Positions 1 through 6,536 of a DNA stretch of 6,576 nt are shown here, one piece after another (the first letter of the stretch is position 1; every line of letters begins with the position of its first letter). The stretch comes from an uncultured Flavobacterium sp. (GTDB taxonomy: Bacteria > Bacteroidota > Bacteroidia > Flavobacteriales > Flavobacteriaceae). The translations under genes and the position numbers were made by a program. Location: positions 1 to 6,576 of the forward strand of contig NZ_CAMLIX010000255.1 in the NCBI RefSeq assembly GCF_946479975.1, read 5' to 3'. The notes under the pieces are model-generated. The model saw only the letters and a program-made list of their open reading frames with translations, did not search any database and was not told the origin of the DNA.

Positions 1-566
1 AACTTTTTTTAAAGCTTGGTTTTAAGAGTGTTACAATGGATGATATTGCGGGAGAGATGTGTATTTCTAAAAAAACGATCTACAAATATTTCTGCAATAA
101 AGAAGTCTTGATTGAAGAAAGTACGTCGATGGTGCACAACCAAGTACACGAGATTATGGACACCATTGTGGCAAAAAATTACAATGCCATTCACGAGAAT
201 TTTGAAATTAGAGAAATGTTTCGTGATATGTTCAAAAACAATATTGATACTTCGCCACTTTATCAGCTTAAAAAACATTATCCGGAGATTTATCAAAACA
301 TTTTATCTGAGGAAATTGACCAATGCACACAATGTTTTAGAGATAATATTGAAAAAGGAATTCGCGAAGGACTTTACAGAGCCGATCTTAATGTAGAAAT
401 ATACGTGCGATTTTATTACACTCTAATTTTTCACATAAATGAAAATACAGTTTCTGAAAGTGAAGCACAAAGAATAGAATTAGAAGCTTTAGAATATCAT
501 ACCCGCGCAATGGCAACTGCAAAAGGAGTAGAAGAATTAGAAAAGCAGCTTAAAAGAATCCAATAA
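1..566 (+). CDS. TetR/AcrR-family transcriptional regulator, 5'-truncated by window edge
   Basis: This is a DNA-binding repressor of the TetR/AcrR family, probably the local regulator of the efflux genes downstream. The open frame runs from base 3 to the TAA at 564-566 (187 visible codons). It opens inside the helix-turn-helix: LFLKLGFKSVTMDDIA is the end of helix 1 plus helix 2, and SKKTIYKYFCNKEVLI is the recognition helix with the family's typical T-Y-Y-F spacing. The ATG at 36 falls in the middle of this domain, so it is not the true start. Family members are usually about 190-210 residues, so roughly 10-20 N-terminal residues are missing. The rest is the helical ligand-binding/dimerisation domain, which is variable in this family and does not reveal the ligand; it ends in a charged helix (VEELEKQLKRIQ). 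A 92-bp gap separates it from the TolC gene on the same strand. Control of the operon is inferred from position. The family call is firm. Confidence 0.93.
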   Translation, partial: LFLKLGFKSVTMDDIAGEMCISKKTIYKYFCNKEVLIEESTSMVHNQVHEIMDTIVAKNYNAIHENFEIREMFRDMFKNNIDTSPLYQLKKHYPEIYQNILSEEIDQCTQCFRDNIEKGIREGLYRADLNVEIYVRFYYTLIFHINENTVSESEAQRIELEALEYHTRAMATAKGVEELEKQLKRIQ

Positions 567-583
567 TCATCATTCAAAATAAA

Positions 584-621
584 CCGTCATTGTTCTGTGG
601 GAGGAATTATAAAAATGGCGG
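584..621. promoter_or_regulatory. Imperfect inverted repeat before the TolC gene, candidate operator or RNA hairpin
   Basis: CCGTCATT (584-591) is matched by AATGGCGG (614-621), giving 8 positions with one T-G mismatch and a 22-nt spacer. In DNA it could be a TetR-type operator, although the 38-bp span is on the long side. In RNA it would form an 8-bp stem with one G-U pair that places the GGGAGG sequence (599-604) in the loop and the ATG at 615 in the stem. No clear Bacteroidota promoter (TTG plus TAnnTTTG) is visible around it. The function is inference. Confidence 0.3.
599..604 (+). promoter_or_regulatory. Shine-Dalgarno-like GGGAGG
   Basis: GGGAGG (599-604), followed by AA, lies 10 nt before the ATG at 615 and 54 nt before the TolC start at 659. 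It is far too distant to serve the TolC start directly, but it is acceptably placed for the 15-codon leader ORF. It stands out because the other gene starts here (659, 1999, 3159) are preceded by A/T-rich sequence without a Shine-Dalgarno motif, which is usual in Flavobacteriia. Confidence 0.35.
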
Positions 622-662
622 AACTATCTCAAAATTTAAAAATAAATATTAACTACTTATGA
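615..662 (+). CDS. Possible 15-codon leader peptide overlapping the TolC start
   Basis: ATG at 615 opens a 15-codon frame encoding MAELSQNLKININ followed by YL, ending with TGA at 660-662. That stop overlaps the TolC start at 659-661 in an ATGA arrangement, the classic geometry for translational coupling. GGGAGG lies 10 nt upstream of the ATG. The peptide is polar, has no signal or membrane segment, and resembles nothing I recognise. With so few codons, chance is a serious alternative: it could simply be 5' untranslated sequence. It is listed because the ribosome-binding site and the ATGA overlap occur together. Confidence 0.22.
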   Translation: MAELSQNLKININYL

Positions 663-1993
663 AAAGAATCTTTCTTATATTTTTGTGTACAATAGGCTTC
701 TCAGCCGGCGCACAAACGACTTTAACACTGAAGGACGCTGTCAATTATGCGCTTCAAAATAAAGCCGACGCTAAAAAAGCAAGGCTTGAAGTTGAAAACA
801 GCGAGTATAAAATTCAGGAAGTGCGTTCTAGAGCATTACCACAAATTTCTGCAAACGGAAATTTAACGTATAATCCAATTATTCAGACTACAGTTATTGA
901 TGGTGCAGGATTTGGACAGCCGGGAACTGCAATTCAGGCAGCTTTTGGTCAAAAATGGACATCTACTGCAGGACTTTCTTTGACTCAGGCAATCTTTGAT
1001 CAATCTGTTTTTACAGGTTTGAAAGCAGCAAAATCTACTCGTGAGTTTTATCAAATCAACAACCAGTTGACTGAAGAGCAAGTAATTGAAAGAGTTGCAA
1101 ACAACTATTATTCTGTTTATGTACAGCGCGAAAGATTAGTTTTATTAGACAGCAGTTATGCTAATACGCAAAAAGTTCGCAACATTGTTCAAGGGCAATT
1201 TGATAACGGTCTGGCTAAAAAAATTGACTTAGATCGTATTGTGGTAAAATTATCTAATATTGATACAGAACGTCAGCAGGCTATCAATCAAATTCAGTTA
1301 GAAGAAAATGCATTGAAGTTTTATATGGGTATGCCAATTGAAACTCAAATTACAATGCCAATCGAAAAATTTGAAGTTGCTCCAGCCTATTTGACTGAAG
1401 AACCAAATATTGAAAACAGAACAGAATATCTGCTTTTGAAAAAACAAGAAGAACTTTTAGTATTTAATAAAAAAGCAGTTGAAGCAGGATATTATCCAAC
1501 ACTTTCGCTAACTGCAGGTTATAATTATATTGGTCAAGGTCCAGAATTTCCTTGGTTTGCAAAACCTAAAGACGGAGTTTATTGGTCAGATTTCTCTGCA
1601 ATTGGATTGAATTTACATGTGCCAATATTTACAGGTTTTGGAACTCGTGCAAAAGTGAGACAAGCAGATGTACAAATTAGATCTCTTCAGGAAGATCTTA
1701 AAGACACTAAACTTTCTCTTGATTTAGAATATAAAAATGCGATGACGCAGATCAATAACAATATTGTAACGATCAATAATCAAAAAGAAAATATGCGTCT
1801 GGCATTAGAGATATTAAATAATACTAATAATAACTATATGCAAGGTTTGGCTTCTTTAACAGATTTGTTAGATGCTCAAAATGCATCAATCGAAGCTCAG
1901 AACAATTATACAAGAGCAGTTTTAAATTATAAAATTGCCGAAATATCTCTAATCAAATCAAAAGGCGAACTAAAAACTCTTATAAATAACTAA
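659..1993 (+). CDS. TolC-family outer-membrane efflux protein
   Basis: This is the outer-membrane channel of a tripartite RND efflux pump, expected to trimerise into a beta-barrel with a long periplasmic alpha-helical tunnel. At 444 residues it has normal length for the family. The start is supported by a Sec signal peptide: basic MKR, a hydrophobic core (residues 4-14), then an A-G-A/Q cleavage site near residues 18-19. Cys10 does not sit in a proper lipobox, so it is probably not a lipoprotein. Two repeated OEP halves are visible. The first, about 24-225, opens with TLKDAVNYALQN and carries strand regions around 60-75 and 101-113. The second, about 254-440, contains AGYYPTLSLTAGYNY and LHVPIFTGFGTRAKV, then the long helix with GLASLTDLLDAQNA near 396-409. 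It is the first structural gene, and the adaptor follows after 5 bp. The family is certain; the substrate is unknown. Confidence 0.96.
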   Translation: MKRIFLIFLCTIGFSAGAQTTLTLKDAVNYALQNKADAKKARLEVENSEYKIQEVRSRALPQISANGNLTYNPIIQTTVIDGAGFGQPGTAIQAAFGQKWTSTAGLSLTQAIFDQSVFTGLKAAKSTREFYQINNQLTEEQVIERVANNYYSVYVQRERLVLLDSSYANTQKVRNIVQGQFDNGLAKKIDLDRIVVKLSNIDTERQQAINQIQLEENALKFYMGMPIETQITMPIEKFEVAPAYLTEEPNIENRTEYLLLKKQEELLVFNKKAVEAGYYPTLSLTAGYNYIGQGPEFPWFAKPKDGVYWSDFSAIGLNLHVPIFTGFGTRAKVRQADVQIRSLQEDLKDTKLSLDLEYKNAMTQINNNIVTINNQKENMRLALEILNNTNNNYMQGLASLTDLLDAQNASIEAQNNYTRAVLNYKIAEISLIKSKGELKTLINN

Positions 1994-1998
1994 TTACA

Positions 1999-3066
1999 AT
2001 GAAGAAAACTATTATAACAATCGTAATCATAATTGCATCCTTAGGTGTAATTGGATATATCTTAAATAATAATAAGAAGAAGAATAAAGAAAAAACAGAT
2101 ATCGTTGCTACGAAAAATGCGGCAGTTTCTGTAAAAGTTTCTGAAGTTAAAACAGAAGAAATTTCATTGGACTTTGTTGCAAACGGAAACTTTGAGCCAA
2201 TTCAGCAATTAACTTTTTCTGCAGAGAAATCTGGAAAAGTAATTAGTGTTTTAGCTAAAGAAGGTGACTATGTAAGAGTTGGTCAGACTTTATTAACAAT
2301 GAGAGGTGATGCAATTAACGTAAATGCACAACAAGCTCAGGCTGTTTACCAAAATGCGAAATCTGATTACAGCAGATACGAAAATGCTTTTAAAACAGGT
2401 GGTGTTACAAAACAACAATTAGATCAGGCAAAATTGGCAATGACAAATGCTGAATCTAGCTTAAAACAAGCAAACATTAATGTTGGAGATACTAGAGTAA
2501 AAGCCCCAATCAACGGATTTATCAATAAAAAATACATTGAGCCAGGATCTATTTTAGCAGGAATGCCAGCGACAGCTTTGTTTGATATCGTAAACGTTTC
2601 TAAATTAAAATTAGTAGTTACAGTAAATGAAACTCAGGTTGCAAGTTTAAAAGTTGGAAACCAAATTAACGTAACGGCTAGTGTTTATCCTGATAAAACT
2701 TTCTCTGGAAAAATCACTTTCATTGCTTCAAAAGCAGATGAGTCTTTAAACTTCCCAGTTGAAATCGAAATTACAAACAACTCTAACAACGACTTAAAAG
2801 CGGGTATGTACGGTACAGCAAATTTTGCTTCAAACCAACAAAAACAACATTTAATGGTTGTACCTAGAAATGCTTTCGTAGGAAGTGTGAGCAGTAACGA
2901 AATCTTCGTGGTTGAAAACGGTGTTGCAAAATTGAAAAAAGTAACGGCTGGTAGAATTTTAGGTGATCAGGTAGAAATCATCAACGGATTGTCTGATGGA
3001 GAAAAAGTAATTACTACAGGTCAGATTAACTTACAAGACGGAAATACAGTAGAAATTATTAAATAA
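1999..3066 (+). CDS. RND efflux periplasmic adaptor subunit (HlyD/AcrA family)
   Basis: This is the membrane-fusion protein that joins the inner-membrane RND pump to the TolC-like channel. It has 355 residues. A hydrophobic segment (about 4-22) follows MKK and anchors it in the inner membrane. There is no lipobox cysteine, so unlike AcrA it appears to be held by an uncleaved helix. Domains in order: lipoyl half-motif (about 58-102, with SAEKSGKVISVLAKEGDYV); alpha-helical hairpin (about 106-162), quite short, with GGVTKQQLDQAKLAM at the turn into the second helix; second lipoyl half (about 164-185, VKAPINGFI); beta-barrel (about 200-277); and membrane-proximal domain (about 284-354). The order and motifs match RND-type adaptors. 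Its start lies 5 bp after the TolC stop, so the two are surely cotranscribed. The start has no Shine-Dalgarno sequence. Confidence 0.96.
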   Translation: MKKTIITIVIIIASLGVIGYILNNNKKKNKEKTDIVATKNAAVSVKVSEVKTEEISLDFVANGNFEPIQQLTFSAEKSGKVISVLAKEGDYVRVGQTLLTMRGDAINVNAQQAQAVYQNAKSDYSRYENAFKTGGVTKQQLDQAKLAMTNAESSLKQANINVGDTRVKAPINGFINKKYIEPGSILAGMPATALFDIVNVSKLKLVVTVNETQVASLKVGNQINVTASVYPDKTFSGKITFIASKADESLNFPVEIEITNNSNNDLKAGMYGTANFASNQQKQHLMVVPRNAFVGSVSSNEIFVVENGVAKLKKVTAGRILGDQVEIINGLSDGEKVITTGQINLQDGNTVEIIK

Positions 3067-3072
3067 TTGTAC

Positions 3073-3149
3073 CGCTTTAAGCCGTAAGTAATAAGCTTTA
3101 AGCCTTTCAATAAAAGCCTAAAGCCTGCATCTTACAGCCCTAGCCTAAA
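3073..3149. repeat. Degenerate 7-bp tandem repeat, consensus AGCYTTA, about 10 units
   Basis: The gap between the adaptor and pump genes reads as consecutive heptamers starting at 3073. Units include AGCCGTA (3080), AGCTTTA (3094), AGCCTTT (3101), AGCCTAA (3115) and AGCCCTA (3136). Across ten units, A, G and C at the first three positions are each present in 8 of 10. AGCC begins at 3080, 3101, 3115, 3122, 3136 and 3142, with spacings of 21, 14, 7, 14 and 6. An exact 10-mer, GCTTTAAGCC, occurs at 3074 and 3095. I see no promoter, terminator or gene in the gap, so the pump gene is probably read through from upstream. The role is unknown. Confidence 0.7.
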
Positions 3150-3158
3150 ACAAAATAT

Positions 3159-6100
3159 ATGAAATTAGCCGAAATATCCATAAAACGTCCGTCGTTGGTA
3201 ATTGTATTGTTTACAATTCTGACACTTGGTGGATTGTTCAGTTACAGCCAATTAGGCTACGAGCTGATCCCTAAATTTGAACAAAACGTTATTACTATTT
3301 CTACTATTTATCCTGGAGCTTCTCCAAGTGAGGTAGAAAATACAGTTACCAAGAAAATCGAGGACGCGATTGCTTCCTTAGAAAACGTCAAGAAAATCGA
3401 TTCTAAATCGTACGAAAGTTTATCTATTGTTTCGATTACGTTGACATCAAACGCAAAAGTCGATTTTTCTTTGAATGATGCACAGCGTAAAATTAATGCG
3501 ATCATTAGTGATTTGCCAGATGACGTAAAAACGCCGGCACTGACAAAATTCTCATTAAGTGATTTACCAATTATGACGCTTGGTGCCAACGGAAAAATGG
3601 ACGAAGCAGCGTTTTATGACTTAATTGACAAAAAAATTGCCCCTATATTATCTCGTGTACAAGGTGTTGCTCAAGTAAATATTATTGGTGGTTCTGAGCG
3701 TGAGATTCAGGTGAATCTTGACGCTGTAAAAATGCAAGGTTACGGACTTTCTGTTCCGCAGGTACAACAAACTATTTTGACTTCGAACCTAGATTTCCCA
3801 ACAGGAAACGTGCAGACTCGTGATCAAAAAATATTAATTCGTTTAGCGGGTAAATATAAAAGTGTTGAAGAATTAAGAAACTTAGTAGTTTCTTCTCAAA
3901 ACGGAATTCAAATTCGTTTAGGTGAAATTGCAGATGTTCAGGATACACAAAAAATTGCTGAAAAGATTTCTCGTGTAGATCAAAAAAGTGCGATCGTTTT
4001 ACAAATCGTAAAACAATCTGATGCGAATGCCGTTGCGGTAAGTGAGCAGTTATTGAAAACAATTGCAACTCTTGAAAAAGATTATAAATCAAATGATTTA
4101 AAACTTGAAGTAGCAAAAGATAGTACAATCTTTACGCTTGAAGCAGCAGATTCTGTTGTACACGATTTATTGATTGCGGTTGTTCTAGTTGCTTTTGTAA
4201 TGTTGTTCTTCTTGCACAGTATTAGAAACTCGTTGATCGTAATGGTTTCTATTCCTGCATCGTTGATTGCAACTTTCATCGGAATTTATTTAATGGGATA
4301 TACTTTGAACTTAATGAGTTTATTAGGATTATCTCTTGTAGTTGGTATTCTGGTCGATGACGCGATTGTGGTATTGGAGAATATTTACAGGCACATGGAA
4401 ATGGGTAAAAGCCGTATTCGTGCTTCTTATGATGGAACAGCAGAAATTGGTGGAACCGTAACGTCTATTACATTAGTAATTGTTGTTGTATTCTTGCCGA
4501 TCGCAATGAGTTCTGGATTGGTATCGAACATTATTACACAATTCTGTGTTACGGTAATTATTTCAACTTTACTATCACTTTTAGCTTCGTTTACAATTAT
4601 TCCTTGGTTGTCTTCTCGTTTCGGAAAATTAGAGCACATTGAAGGAAAGAATTTATTTGGAAGAATCATTCTTGGTTTCGAAGCTTATTTAACACGTTTT
4701 ACAAACTGGATTTCTGAGTTGTTAACTTGGTGTTTAGATCATTATATTAAAACTTTCGTTGTCGTAATCGTCTTGTTTTTAGTTTCAACAGTAGGATTAA
4801 TGGGTGGAGGTTTCATTGGAGGAGAATTCTTTGCTTCTTCTGATAGTGGAGAGTTCTTAGTTCAAATTGAAATGCCGAAAGACGCTTCGTTAGAGCAGAC
4901 TAACTTTATGACGCAAAAAGCAGAGGCATTTTTGAAATCTCAAGAATACGTTCACAGCCAAATTACAACTGTGGGACAAACTTCTGAAGGTTTTGGAGCA
5001 TCTCAAGCTACTGCATACAAAGCAGAGATTGACGTTAAAATGATCGAACAAAAAGATCGTACAGACGATGCGAACGTTTACGCAGCAAAAATCAAACGTA
5101 AGTTAGAAAAAGTATTAGTTGGAGCAAAAGTAAAAACGGTTCCAGTTGGTATCTTAGGAACTGCTGAAGATGCAACTTTAGGATTAATTGTAACAGGTCC
5201 TTCAACAGAAGCGGCAATGGCTTACGCAAAATTAGCTGAAGCAGAATTACGTACCATTCCTGGAACAACAGAAATTAAATTGACAGTTGAAGACGGAAAC
5301 CCTGAAATTAACGTAAAAGTTGACCGTGATAAAATGGCTGCTTTAGGATTAACACTTCAAACAGTTGGTTTAACAATGCAAACTGCTTTTAGTGGAAACA
5401 CAGACGGTAAATACAGAGCTGGAGAATATGAGTACGATATCAACATCAGATACAATGCTTTCGACAGAAAAAGTATCAAAGATGTAAGTAATCTAATTTT
5501 CATAAACGCAGCTGGACAACAAATTAAATTGTCTCAATTTGCTGATATTACAGAAGGTTCTGGACCATCTCAGTTAGAGCGTAGAGATAAATCTGCATCT
5601 GTAACTGTAAAAGGGCAAAACGTTGGGGTGCCATCTGGAACAATTGTGCAGCAATGGCAGGTTAAATTAGATAAATTGAAAAAACCAGCTGGAGTGAACT
5701 ACATCTGGGGTGGTGACCAAGAAAACCAATCGGAAGGATTTGGTACTTTAGGAATCGCTTTACTAGCTGCTATTATTTTGGTTTATCTTGTAATGGTCAG
5801 TTTGTATGACAGTTTCGCGCATCCATTCGTAGTATTATTTGCTATTCCGCTTTCGTTTATTGGAGCGATGTTAGCATTGGCACTGACAAACAACTCGTTA
5901 AATATCTTTACCATCTTAGGTATCATCATGTTGATTGGTCTGGTGTGTAAGAACGCGATCATGCTTGTCGATTATACGAACCAAAGAAGAGCAGCAGGAG
6001 AATCTATCAGAACGGCATTAATTCAAGCGAATCACGCACGTTTACGTCCGATCTTAATGACAACAATTGCGATGGTATTTGGTATGTTCCCAATTGCATT

Positions 6101-6335
6101 GGCATCTGGAGCAGGAGCTGAGTGGAAAAACGGATTGGCTTGGGTAATTATTGGAGGTTTGATTTCTTCTTTATTCTTAACGCTGATTGTAGTTCCTGTA
6201 ATTTATAATATTATGGAGAAATTAATTCAGAAATTCTCTAAAGGAGATAAAATCGATTATGAAGCTGAAATGGTTGCTGATTATGAGCATACAGAATTAA
6301 GCGAAGACGGTTTTAATCCAAAACATACACATTAA
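3159..6335 (+). CDS. RND-family efflux pump permease (AcrB-like, HAE-1 type)
   Basis: This is the proton-driven inner-membrane pump of the tripartite system. It has 1058 residues, close to AcrB (1049). The start MKLAEISIKRP is the usual N-terminus for the family. It shows twelve predicted membrane helices: one at about 12-30, five at about 335-484, one at about 531-553, and five at about 861-1016. Two large periplasmic porter/docking loops (about 31-333 and 554-860) lie between. The proton relay is intact: Asp400-Asp401 in GILVDDAIVVLEN correspond to AcrB D407/D408, Lys931 in GLVCKNAIMLVDY to K940, Arg961 in RLRPILMTT to R971, and Thr968 to T978. These motifs suit drug/amphiphile pumps rather than CusA-type metal pumps. 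The C-terminal tail after about residue 1028 is acidic and ends HTH. The gene starts 92 bp after the adaptor, with A-rich sequence before the ATG. Substrate not predictable. Confidence 0.97.
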   Translation: MKLAEISIKRPSLVIVLFTILTLGGLFSYSQLGYELIPKFEQNVITISTIYPGASPSEVENTVTKKIEDAIASLENVKKIDSKSYESLSIVSITLTSNAKVDFSLNDAQRKINAIISDLPDDVKTPALTKFSLSDLPIMTLGANGKMDEAAFYDLIDKKIAPILSRVQGVAQVNIIGGSEREIQVNLDAVKMQGYGLSVPQVQQTILTSNLDFPTGNVQTRDQKILIRLAGKYKSVEELRNLVVSSQNGIQIRLGEIADVQDTQKIAEKISRVDQKSAIVLQIVKQSDANAVAVSEQLLKTIATLEKDYKSNDLKLEVAKDSTIFTLEAADSVVHDLLIAVVLVAFVMLFFLHSIRNSLIVMVSIPASLIATFIGIYLMGYTLNLMSLLGLSLVVGILVDDAIVVLENIYRHMEMGKSRIRASYDGTAEIGGTVTSITLVIVVVFLPIAMSSGLVSNIITQFCVTVIISTLLSLLASFTIIPWLSSRFGKLEHIEGKNLFGRIILGFEAYLTRFTNWISELLTWCLDHYIKTFVVVIVLFLVSTVGLMGGGFIGGEFFASSDSGEFLVQIEMPKDASLEQTNFMTQKAEAFLKSQEYVHSQITTVGQTSEGFGASQATAYKAEIDVKMIEQKDRTDDANVYAAKIKRKLEKVLVGAKVKTVPVGILGTAEDATLGLIVTGPSTEAAMAYAKLAEAELRTIPGTTEIKLTVEDGNPEINVKVDRDKMAALGLTLQTVGLTMQTAFSGNTDGKYRAGEYEYDINIRYNAFDRKSIKDVSNLIFINAAGQQIKLSQFADITEGSGPSQLERRDKSASVTVKGQNVGVPSGTIVQQWQVKLDKLKKPAGVNYIWGGDQENQSEGFGTLGIALLAAIILVYLVMVSLYDSFAHPFVVLFAIPLSFIGAMLALALTNNSLNIFTILGIIMLIGLVCKNAIMLVDYTNQRRAAGESIRTALIQANHARLRPILMTTIAMVFGMFPIALASGAGAEWKNGLAWVIIGGLISSLFLTLIVVPVIYNIMEKLIQKFSKGDKIDYEAEMVADYEHTELSEDGFNPKHTH

Positions 6336-6385
6336 GAATTTTAAATTTCAATATTGAAATTCCAAATTTCAAAATCCCAGATTCC
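6336..6385. repeat. Second degenerate 7-bp tandem array (about AAATTYC) with an 18-bp palindrome
   Basis: Directly after the pump stop codon the sequence reads in sevens: AAATTTC (6343), AATATTG (6350), AAATTCC (6357), AAATTTC (6364), then after one extra A, AAATCCC (6372) and AGATTCC (6379). The last two units form the left arm of the terminator. Within the array, AATTTCAATATTGAAATT (6344-6361) is a perfect 18-bp palindrome. The low base complexity makes some of the periodicity expected, so the array is less certain than the one at 3073. Confidence 0.5.
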
Positions 6386-6409
6386 TTAATTGGAATTTGG
6401 GATTTTTTT
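6371..6409 (+). terminator. Rho-independent terminator of the efflux operon
   Basis: AAAATCCCAGATTCC (6371-6385) pairs with the run starting GGAATTTGGGATTT at 6392. This gives a 15-bp stem with one G-U pair (6380/6397) and a 6-nt loop TTAATT (6386-6391). The right arm runs into seven T residues (6403-6409). The hairpin begins 36 bases after the pump stop codon. Because the A-tract and T-tract partly pair with each other, it might also work for transcripts arriving from the right. Confidence 0.88.
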
Positions 6410-6428
6410 ATTGACTTTTCAAAAAATC

Positions 6429-6506
6429 TTTCATGCAGATTTAGCAGATTAGATTAGAAAAAAATCTTTCTTTATCTGCTAAAATCCTTTTTAAATCTGC
6501 GTGAAA
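6429..6506. repeat. Long imperfect inverted repeat (cruciform/hairpin element)
   Basis: TTTCATGCAGATTT (6429-6442) pairs with AAATCTGCGTGAAA (6493-6506) over 14 bp with one T-G wobble. Immediately inside, AGCAGAT (6443-6449) pairs with ATCTGCT (6474-6480), leaving a 12-nt bulge (6481-6492) on the right. A third small stem, AGATT (6451-6455) with AATCT (6463-6467), sits at the tip. No open frame of note lies here and no T-tract follows the stem, so it is not a standard terminator. GCAGATTTAGCAGATT-type sequence seems familiar to me from flavobacterial intergenic DNA, but I cannot confirm that here. A dispersed intergenic repeat is the likeliest reading. Confidence 0.6.
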
Positions 6507-6536
6507 ATTATAAGTGGCTTTAATTGTCTAATAGCG

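Noticed and set aside
36..566. Treating the ATG at 36 as the regulator's start codon
   Set aside because: The frame stays open back to base 3 and encodes LFLKLGFKSVT, the expected first part of the TetR helix-turn-helix. Starting at 36 would cut the DNA-binding domain, so the gene is truncated by the window edge.
590..616. Possible promoter with TTG at 590 and TATAAAAA at 609
   Set aside because: The -7 element lacks the TTTG half of the Bacteroidota consensus TAnnTTTG, and in AT-rich DNA this partial match is expected by chance.
9..1081. Minus-strand frames at 9-296 and 863-1081 and the +2 frame at 112-396
   Set aside because: They overlap the regulator or the TolC gene in other frames, show no recognisable domain, and have no supporting start context.
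3308..4669. Minus-strand open frames at 3308-3589, 3772-4128, 4082-4279 and 4427-4669
   Set aside because: All lie inside the pump gene, which has intact family motifs throughout. Their translations are low-complexity or show no domain, as expected of antisense shadows.
3159..6335. Heavy-metal (CusA-type) RND pump
   Set aside because: The transmembrane signature is the Asp-Asp pair of drug/amphiphile pumps with matching Lys, Arg and Thr, and the overall sequence reads like HAE-1 members. I see no metal-binding methionine cluster.
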